Assembly: GCA_032622095.1 (NCBI GenBank)
Contig: CP136069.1
Coordinates: 185,119,122 to 185,183,121, forward strand
Reading direction: 5' to 3'
Source of the DNA: Siphonodentalium dalli
Taxonomy: Eukaryota; Mollusca; Scaphopoda; Gadilida; Siphonodentaliidae
Length of the DNA stretch: 64,000 nucleotides
The position numbers and the translations under genes were made by a program. A model generated the notes under the pieces. It was not told the origin of the DNA. It did not search any database and saw only the letters and a program-made list of their open reading frames with translations. Numbering within the stretch: position 1 is the first letter of the stretch; each line of letters begins with the position of its first letter. Below, one piece after another: positions 55,690-64,000 of the stretch.

Positions 55690-56159
55690 ACTATATGCGT
55701 CCAAGTGTGGGTACCCACCATAATTTCGGGTATCAAGGCCGTTGATCGATCCTGCGATGAGATGTCGCCAAACCAGAGCTGGTATGTCAAAGATGCGAAT
55801 GATATACTTCACATTTTGACCGTTTCTGCTTGAAAACATCACAATTATCATTCGGGCCGGCCGGCACATGGACCATTTTTAGGGTGGGAGTGCATGTGCA
55901 AGGGTGCATGAACACGTTTATGTTTGTTTGTGTTTTATGTTCTAAAGTCATATTAATGGTATAGGCTATTCTATGTTATTTCGCGCTCCGCGTGTATAAT
56001 GTGTTGCTGATTTTTTGGTATACAGTGAGCGCTGAGGATTCTATTTATAGAATGGGAATTATTGGGATACAATATTTTAGGAAATTGTAGTAGACGAAGA
56101 GTATATTTGTTTTAACGGAATTCTGAGTTGGTCATTCGTGAACACAATATATTTTATCT

Positions 56160-57140
56160 ATTTCTATATATGCGAATGTCTGTCTGTGTTCTATAGAAAT
56201 GCATAGGGGACCACCCCGATGGCACAAAATGGGTCTAACAGGGGTAACGTTTTACGAGAAAGATAATGGTGGGGGTTAGAATTTTGACACCTATTGCCAC
56301 CAAACTTATATATAATCATCCCCATGGTATGAGGAATTAATGTTGATTAAATATGTCAAAAGTCGCGCCGTTCGAGTCGGGAATGCCCGGAAGGGGAGAG
56401 TAGCACCAAAATTTATAAAAAATAATTCTAGCGCCGACTTCCACCAAATCGATGCACATTCTTCTGAAATCTTCTCCATGATACAATGAATCTTATTGTG
56501 GGATTTAAAGACGCCAAATTAGTGTTGTTTGGTGAGATATTTGGGGGGGGGGGGTACTAAATGTGATAACAATTGGTTTAGTCGCCGATTGCCACCAAAC
56601 ATACAAATTCGCCCCCATGGTATGGGGTGTCTAATGGTGTGGCTTAAAGCTGTCAAAAGTGGCGTCATTCGAGGGGTGCACTGAAAGGGAGAGGGGCACC
56701 GAAATTGATACACAATTTTTTTAGCGCCAATTTCCACCAATTTGTACACATTCTTATCCATGATATGAGGAATCTAATCATGTGATTTTAAATACGTCAT
56801 ATTAGTGCTGTTTTGTGTGAGAGATGGGAGTGGGGTGGGCACTAAAATTGATAAAAATTTGTTTAGTCGCGGATTAGCAACAAACTTATAAATAATCATC
56901 TGCATTATATCAGGAGTATAATTGTGTGGTCTAAAGATGTCAAAAGTGGGGCCATTCGAGTCAGGGGTGCCTAGGGGGGAGAGGGACACAAACATCGATA
57001 AACAATATGTATAGCGCCGATTTCCACCTGATTGATACTTATTCTTCTCCGTGATACGAGGAATCTAATCGTGTGGTTTAAATACGCCAAATGGGTGTCG
57101 TTTGGGTGAGAGATATGCAACGGGGGGCCCTAAATATGAT
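56160..57140 (-). repeat. Inverted copy of the 285-bp-unit element
   Basis: Reverse complement of the 35606-38520 type: TATATGCGAATGTCTGTCTG at the left is the inverted (ACAG)n ATTCGCA tail. The units then recur about every 290 bp, with the reversed anchor near 56390, 56682 and 56975. A poly-G run lies near 56540. It is inserted within the left arm of the large inverted repeat. Confidence 0.75.
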
Positions 57141-58344
57141 ACGAAGTTGTATACTCATTAATTCAGTGTAAATCATGAGTTAGCAGGGACGTGGCTAGAG
57201 GGTCCCTGTTATGGGTGTTCACATATAGTTTCTAAATGCAACCCCCTTCCAGTAACTTCTATTTTCACCCATGTTAGGTTCCAGTTTTCATCGAGTTTAC
57301 AACGGGTTCTTCCAACTTTTGGATATGATAACCCATAAGTTTAGATCTGGTGACCATTTCCGCCCTCAAATTTGGCCGAAATTATTTAAATTATCTAAAT
57401 ATGCGGGGTTTTCTCTGAAAACAATTTACACACTATACTAAAAAAAAAAAGGTTAGTGACCGGTTGAAGGGACGGACTGATTGAGGGATTAATTATAATA
57501 TAATTAAGCCTTCCGCGTCCGGTGATTTCATGCAGAGTGGCTGTTATTAGAGCTCCACTGGTGCAAAACGAACACGAGACTTGATGAGTATAGCGTGTCA
57601 TGCATCGTAAATGCATTTGTCATCAGGGACAATATTTGTTTTGTTGGGGGTGTCTCTCAACCTCGGTCAAACCATTCAACAGAGAAATAAGTACAATAGC
57701 ACGTGGTGGAAATCAAGCGAGCAATTTGTAATGATAATTCTGATACAAAACATCGCAAGAAAAGATAAATAACTAGAGGTCTGATTCCATTTAATCAGAT
57801 ATACTTCCATGGTATCGCATTCCATGTGTGTGTTCTGTGTATAGGCGTGCTCCTCTTCATGCGAATGTATAGTGGTGCTTTGTGATCTGGTGGTGGACTT
57901 GAATTGACATTTATAAATAAGATATATATTCTAAAGGTTTATGTCAATTGTTCGACCCAGCGTGGATGGTTGATGACAGTCTAATGCATCGTGGTCCGGA
58001 CCAACTGAGCCACCGTTCACCCCAGCCAATAGTTCAGTTATAGTCTGTAGTGATACATTTTATGGCTAATTACAAGCCCTCCCCATGACGCCCAAATCTT
58101 GTTCAATTGTCATGAAATCAAAAGGATAGATAGCATATTAAAGTACCATTCCTCTGTTATTTCCCATTTTTTAAAATAAAAGTCTTTTAGTTTCGGTTTC
58201 AGTTTTAATGGTGGAGGAAAGAGTGCTTAGTTAATTAATACTATATGTATTTCAGGGCGTCATCATTACACAGAGTCGTTAGCGTCTCTAATAGCGAGCT
58301 AACTGTGTTCGAGAGATAACTATATCACAATCGATAACGCTAGC

Positions 58345-59290
58345 TGAGTGCCTACACGTCCGCTCTAAAACTGGGAAAATCGCACTAATGTTGTCCGTAT
58401 ATACTACAAAACACTCGAAGAGTTCAAAATATAAAACACTAGATTCGCGATTTTACAATTTTTCCCTTTTACGAGTTTCGTGGAATTTACCAAAAAGCCT
58501 CGACCCTCCCCGGTGCGTACGCGCGCTCTCCGTTGGGCAGGTTGCTTTCATAAGAGAGCCGTGAAACTTTGGTCCCGTACCTATGGTATATCGATGTACC
58601 TGCTCATGCATTAGCCTTGCTCTTTGATAAGACCGTTTGAATTTGGCGTCAAGAAGAGTTGGTTTGAATTTGAGTAAAATATATCACCCGTTAACAACGT
58701 TACACGCTACCAGGAGTAAACCGTCCACTCTAAAACTTATAAAATCGTATTAAAGTTACGCGTGGATACTGCTAACCACGTCCATTCGTGATCTTTTTTT
58801 TATCTCAATGTTTGATTTTTTTAGTAATTTCCCCCCTTTGGTTTTCGGTGGAATTTGCCAAGTCTGAACCCACCCCGACGCAAGCTCTCCGTTGAGCAGG
58901 TTGCCTTTATAGTAGAGCGGTCAACTTTTTGAGGCGTACCTACAGTATACCGACGTGCACGCTCCTATATTAAACTCGCTCCCTCATTAGCCCGTTTGGA
59001 TTTGGGCCTAAAAATAGGTTAGTGATAGACTACTTTAGTATTCATATTTATGCTATATATCGTTATCACGAGTAATCTGTTCCATCTGAAAATTATAACA
59101 ATCGCACTCTAGATGCGCGTGAACACTACCCATCAGATGCAATCGTCAAATTTATCTCGATGTTTAAATTTTGCTCCTTTACGATTTTCGGTGGAATTTT
59201 CCAAAAATCGCAACACACCCCGACTCACGTTCTCCGTTGGGCAGGTTGCTTTTATAGTATAGACATACAACTCATTGGCCACAACATATA
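58345..59290. repeat. ~350-bp tandem repeat, 3 diverged copies
   Basis: The anchor CTCTCCGTTGGGCAGGTTGC lies at 58526, 58885 (GAGCAGG variant) and 59230. Upstream parts AAAATCGCA, TTTCGGTGGAATTT and downstream CGTACCTA..GTATA also recur. It fills most of the spacer of the large inverted repeat. Confidence 0.75.
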
Positions 59291-59665
59291 TACCAAATTT
59301 TAGTTTGCTACTCCTTATACTTTCAGAGATTAAGGCGTTGAAAAATGGTTAATTATAATAATAATAAGAAGAATTTTTTTTAAATTTCACTCTGCCATGA
59401 AATGTTGGGCCGAAATCGCGGTACCTTTATTTTGAGTACCCTTAAATGCCTACATTCGCTAGAGATTTCGCGGTCCTCCCCGCATTAGTTTCTGAGTATT
59501 TCCAAATAAACTGAAAACGGCCCCAATAGAAAAACAATATACTTCACTGGTTACACCATGGAAGTATAATTATGCGTGCTCTATATAAACGAACATACTG
59601 GGCTACATCCGATGATCACATGTTCTGTTCTCTTGGTCAGGTAATTCATCCACTCATTCGGTTAT

Positions 59666-60067
59666 AGGGATGTGGCAGTGGCGTGTTGGTGTAATATAAC
59701 ACCCCATACGTCGCTCAACACTTTTAATATTTGGAAATGTCTTTCCCGACACAACCTCAGTTGAAAATTTCATTCCAAAAATTGGTTCACATTTTTGTAG
59801 TATTTAGTGTGTATATTATTTTCAGATAAAAACCCACATATTTAGATAATTTAAATAGTTTCAGCCATGTTTGTGAACTGAAACGGTCACCAGGTGAAAA
59901 CATCTAAACTTAGGGCTTGTCATATCCAGCAGTTGGAAGAACCCGTTGTAGACTCGATGAAAACTGGAATCTAACATGGAGGTGTAAATAGAAGTTACTG
60001 GAAGGGGGCGCATTTAGAAACTATAGGTGAACACCCATAGCAGGGACCCTCTAGCCACGTCCCTGCT
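59666..60067. mobile_element. MITE of the GGGACGTGGC family
   Basis: Left end TAGGGATGTGGC, right end TAGCCACGTCCCTGC, about 400 bp. Only its right ~240 bp is duplicated in inverted form at 57187-57420, so the inverted-repeat boundary falls inside this element. Confidence 0.6.
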
Positions 60068-60423
60068 AACTCATGTATTACATTGAATTAATGTTTCCAT
60101 TCGTTGTACAGCTCCGGGCCTATAATGTAGAATAATACAGAATAGTCTATGATATTAATATGACTTTAGAACATAACACACAAACAAACATAAACGTTTT
60201 CATCAGTGCACATGCACCCCACCCTAACGAAGGTCCATGTGCCGGCCTGTCCGAATGATCATTGGGATATTTTCAAACAGAAACGGTCAAAATGTGAAGT
60301 ATATCATTCGCATCTTTGACATCCCAGCTCTGGTTTGGCGACATCGCATCGCATGCAGGATCGGTCTGCGGCGCTGATACCCGAAATTATGGTGGGTACC
60401 CACAATTGGACGCATATATATAG

Positions 60424-61940
60424 AGTTATCTGCCTTTGAATCCAAGATGGCCGCCAACATTGAATATCTGACCAGGTAAATTTCAATTCGTAATTACTCA
60501 GGAAGTTTATGAGGTATCACATCGTGCGTTGTGTCATTCTAATGATATTTGATTACTCCTTATTTATATGCATGAATACATTTCATATATAAAAAATAGC
60601 CGCTAAAATGGCCACCGGAATTGGAAAATATGATGCTTGTCACAGTTTTCTTCTATATCAGTTGCTGCTGTTTGGGAAATGGTTGAGAATTGTGACTTTA
60701 TGTTGTATTGCTATTTTAACTGATCATTGGGTAAATGAAATAAGAAATTCTTTGGGTCCTAGCCCCTTCCGACCCCTCAAACATTTGATTTTACAGAATG
60801 CGGTATAAACTTTTCACAAACAATCACAATTGGTGGGATTATAGTCATATTTCAACAAGAAATTAGCAGAACTGTGTTATTTAAGCGCGCATTCCATTAC
60901 CCGTGAAAATTCCAACACATTGGAACCAAAGTTGTTACATTGGCTCAAAATAGCCGCCAAAATATGAAAAATTGTAAATATTGCCACAGAGTGCCCTGCA
61001 ATCGCTTACAAGTTGTGGCTGATTAATACGATTGGCTATTCTGCCTTATAGTCATTGAAAACTAACATGCCTGATGCACCTTGGTTAATTTTTAGTATTG
61101 TAACCACTGACATTACCAGAAATATTGGATTTTACTCTCTCAAACTTGACATAAATATCGGCAAATGTTTTTAGATTTGGACACTTTTTTTAAGTAACTA
61201 ACTTTGGTATGAAAGGTTTTTATTGTCTTGGTCTATTTTAAATGTGTCAGACTAAGGTGATCATAGACCAAATTACTCAAGATGTCTTCCAAAATGGCAA
61301 CCAACTTTTGTAAAGAGTTAATTTTTCACATATATCCGGAATATTATTCTCTGCTGTTTCGAAAAAGTTAGCAAATTGTGACTCACTTGGTTATTATGCA
61401 TGATAGGTAATCAACTGACAACTAAATATGATATCTGGTTGTCCCAGTTCATTATGGGTATGACATATTCATTTAAAAGTTGCAGTGGGGAATTTTGCCG
61501 AAAACCTCTTTTGGGATTCTGGACATATTTTTTAAAGGAGATGGGCCGAATTCTGAAACGGAACTGAGATGAACCATAATCTGTGGCTATTCTGGCTCAT
61601 TGAGATAAAAACAAAATGATCAACTTGATACAAGAGCGAGGTCAAGATGGCAGTCAGGGTGTTACGGCATGGTCATAGGTGAGATGAATAGGTATACTTG
61701 GAGTGCTGTCATGAATGACGCGAATAGATATACAAGGAATACAAGATTGATTATCAACTATGATGCCCATAGTAACAGCTTCTTGTTCTGATTTAGTATT
61801 ATCCCCTTTTTCAACTTGTAATTTGCTTATTATTTCGTTGTCCAGCTGACTACTTTTGCTATAATAAATCGATAGCATTCAAATATAGAATGCGGATTAA
61901 TGACATGCGAATGCAGGGCAAGATCTACTTGGGATTAAGT
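60424..61940. other. No gene recognised; ATGGCNGCCAA words
   Basis: Variants of AAGATGGCCGCCAA occur near 60446, 60606, 60950, 61290 and 61643, suggesting a very old tandem repeat. A 66-codon frame at 60608-60808 starts in one such word and resembles nothing recognised. Confidence 0.35.
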
Positions 61941-62250
61941 GCATCGGTGGCGCAGTCAGTTATGGGTATAACTCCAAGCCGTCTAGCCCCCAGCGCTGGC
62001 GACGAGAGTTCAAACCACATGTTTCCATCGTGGACTTTGTAACTCTAAATCGTTATCTGGTGGAGTTACTCGCTGATGACCGGTGGTTTATCACTTATCA
62101 GGAATTGAAATCACTGTTAGATTAGCAGTAAGTGTGCGGATTTCCTCCACCACTAAAACTGGCAAATGTCGTGGCAGGGCATTAGTGGCAGAAAGCGATA
62201 TTAAAACCCCAATCAATCAATCAATCAACCAATCAATCAGTCAATCAATC
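61941..62250 (+). mobile_element. tRNA-derived SINE with (AATC)n tail
   Basis: The 5' head has an A-box-like TGGCGCAGTCAGTTATGG and a B-box-like GAGTTCAAACC, spaced as in a tRNA-type RNA polymerase III promoter. A body segment follows (CTGATGACCGGTGGTTTATC, GCGGATTTCCTCCACC), and the element ends TTAAAACCCCAATCAATCAA plus further ATCA repeats. The simple AATC tail is of the kind seen on SINEs mobilised by a partner LINE. A target duplication was not identified with confidence. Confidence 0.85.
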
Positions 62251-62569
62251 TAATTGGGGTTAGGTCCGACTATTTTTGACTTAGGATTTGCTGATTATTT
62301 TGTTTTCTGGATATAACTTGAATAATATTTGACACAATCTTATAATACTTAGCATGCGGCCTTCGTATTAGTAAGTCTGATCGAGTTCGAATTTGGGTCC
62401 GGTCCGAAAATTTGTGACATCATTATGCTCCTTTTCGACATCGAGGAGGAAGTTCTTTTGTAACAGAAATATTTTAGTCATGACCAGAAATGTCGACTTC
62501 TAAGTTGTTAATACAAGCCAGCGACCCTATCCCAAAGGCACCGCTTTTCGGGTAACGTGGTGTCAGCGA

Positions 62570-62920
62570 CATGTTTTAAGTAAAACTTACCAATATCGTG
62601 ATAAGAAGCACCTATATTTAGTGACGTTCGAACAGCGAAACATATAGAATCTAAATTGAAGCGAAGACACGACTAAGGGCGAAGTTTCAGAACAGACCTT
62701 GCTAGCAGTACGGTGGTGGTTTAATTTTCAAAAGAAATGCTAACTTTATTGAATGGATGCTGTGTGATCTTTTAAGTTAAAACTTACCGAAATCTTGATA
62801 AGAAGCATCTTACTGTTGAGTGGCTTTCGACAAGACGAATATGAGATAGGGTTTCAGCACACACGATACTAACAGTACTGCCGTGGTTGAATGTTCGAAG
62901 AGATACTCGCTTCCCTTTAT
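62570..62920. repeat. ~195-bp tandem duplication, diverged
   Basis: AAGTAAAACTTACCAATATC near 62579 and AAGTTAAAACTTACCGAAAT near 62774 start two units. TTTCAG.ACA, AGCAGTAC/AACAGTAC and GTGGTTNAAT also recur in order. Confidence 0.65.
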
Positions 62921-63294
62921 ATATCAGTCGGCGAAATCTGATTACGTCATTATATTACATAAAAAGTCTAACGAAAAGCATTAATGTTAACACAACAATA
63001 ACACCAAAGTCAAGCCCACATTGGCAAACATTCGTGTGCCTGTAGCATCAAATTCCATTAGCATGATTGTTAATACCTCCAGGGACTATCAGGCCCAAAC
63101 ACAGTAGATCTAGTTTGATATGTTCATACACGTTTGCGCTATATTGTTAGTCGGTCTGCACTGCCAGTCTATGAAGCTGCGCGTGTGCATGCAATCTAAG
63201 CATTACCATAATCTAAATTACTCCAAAGAGTTCGCGTTCCCACATTATACTTTTCGACATTGCAAATTTAGAATATGCGAATTTGGTAATCCGT
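62921..63294. other. No gene recognised
   Basis: Short frames only. Confidence 0.35.
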
Positions 63295-63386
63295 TAACCC
63301 TTTACCCAACAAACCGGCCAAAACCGGCCAAATAAAGCTTCAACAGCCTAAAATATCTTCGGTCTGTCTCAATAGAACCATACAAG
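63295..63386 (+). mobile_element. Truncated piggyBac-type MITE (left end only)
   Basis: TTAACCCTTTACCCAACAAA followed by about 70 bp matching the left end of 39371-39770, stopping at CCATACA. The hairpins and right terminus are absent. Confidence 0.85.
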
Positions 63387-63825
63387 TGTCGCCAAATTGG
63401 CAACATGTTATAATACGTATATAACCGCTAGAGCAGTGGGAATATACACCACGTGCAAAACGTGCGTAAATATCAGTTATGATATGTGAACATACAGAGT
63501 GAAGTGGAAGAGAGCGTTATTTACATGTGAGTTTCTATTCGCTTTCTTTTTCTCGACAACATCAAATCATCCGATAAAACTCGTCTGCTCTATGTCATTG
63601 GAAATATATATGCTATGGAAAATACCATCTCATAACATTTTTACTTAGTACTGAGAGAATAATTAGAAGCCACAACACTTACCCTGGTGTATATTTTGAG
63701 TCGTATATTCCACTTTTCCGATTCCACTTCCGGTTATCGAATGTACACTGTGGTGAATGGCTTCAATTATATTATTGATTTCACTACTATCTTAGTGCAA
63801 GTATGTGTAACCCCTAAGGGTACGT
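63387..63825. other. No gene recognised
   Basis: No coding or structured feature was recognised. Confidence 0.35.
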
Positions 63826-64000
63826 TCAGGGACGTGGCTAGAGGGTTTCCGTTGGGGTGTGTCCATATTTGGAAATATTCCAACTGCACCTCCTCCCCCT
63901 TGAATCAGAATCAGACCAAACACAAGTTTGCACCCCCTGGCACCCCAGTGCTCAGGCCTAATATCATATATATTCATAAAACATGGTTATATATTCCCGG
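63826..64000. mobile_element. MITE of the GGGACGTGGC family, running off the window
   Basis: Starts CAGGGACGTGGCTAGAGGGT, like the end at 57187, and continues with ATTTGGAAATATTCCAACTG. The right part is outside the window. Confidence 0.6.

Larger units (their letters stand above)
55690..60423. repeat. Large inverted repeat with nested insertion
   Basis: Block A (55690-55990) pairs with A' (60110-60423). Block B (57165-57420) pairs with B' (59830-60078). On the right A' and B' are adjacent, while on the left they are split by 56000-57160, which holds the 285-bp-unit element. The arms are about 550 bp. The central spacer (57420-59830) contains a 3-copy tandem repeat. Shared words include GCGTCCAA, GTGGGTACCCA, CCAAACCAGAGCTG and GCAGGGACGTGGCTAGAGGG. 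It may be a long-TIR element or an inverted duplication. Confidence 0.75.

Noticed and set aside
61941-62015. Functional tRNA gene
   Set aside because: The boxes are those of a SINE head; no cloverleaf was found and the sequence continues into a SINE body and tail.

Overview
This window looks like nuclear DNA of an invertebrate animal. It is AT-rich and gene-poor. The supporting signs are intron-separated exons with matching phases and GT/AG borders, several families of non-LTR and LTR retrotransposons, a tRNA-derived SINE with an (AATC)n tail, TTAA-flanked piggyBac-type MITEs, and many minisatellites. There is no bacterial-style operon. The SINE tail and Cys-rich EB/EGF-type exons are compatible with a marine lophotrochozoan or another marine invertebrate, but the sequence alone does not settle the phylum.

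Host gene. The only credible cellular gene is on the minus strand, running from about 55.3 kb down to at least 38.7 kb. It appears to encode a secreted, Cys-rich protein built from EB/EGF-like modules, one module per exon, each exon flanked by phase-1 introns. Exon 1 (55097-55329) carries a hydrophobic leader and the first module; further modules are at 48287-48487, 39775-39960 and 38684-38821. Exon 1 has a frame break at a CA/GT dinucleotide run. Two damaged relatives of the 48.3-kb exon are present: a pseudo-exon at 4.6-4.8 kb on the plus strand and a remnant at 40.5 kb. All three sit beside a ~35-bp minisatellite whose unit is a copy of the exon-intron junction, so each array is a head-to-tail series of 5' splice-site-like sequences.

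Layout. 1-11 kb: foldback sequences, minisatellites, dispersed repeats and the inverted pseudo-exon segment. 11.2-19.8 kb: one long non-LTR element (LINE-A, minus strand) split in its reverse transcriptase by a decayed Ty3/Gypsy-type LTR retrotransposon (12.7-17.8 kb, plus strand). 20-23 kb: a full 400-bp piggyBac-type MITE and a hairpin. 23.2-27.2 kb: two fragments of a second LINE family in opposite orientation, one of them between ~226-bp direct repeats. 27-35.6 kb: palindromic repeats and two TIR elements. 35.6-38.5 kb: a 285-bp tandem array. 38.6-40.8 kb: host exons with a MITE touching a splice donor. 41.9-44.6 kb: a degraded LINE (LINE-B). 46-49.5 kb: the splice-site array, a host exon and a 36-bp minisatellite with higher-order structure. 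49.5-54.5 kb: tandem repeats and a 137-bp near-perfect palindrome. 55.7-60.4 kb: a large inverted repeat with a nested insertion. 60.4-64 kb: a SINE and MITE pieces.

Nearly all protein-coding traces other than the EB/EGF-like exons come from dead retroelements. Frames were read by eye; no alignment or database search was done.
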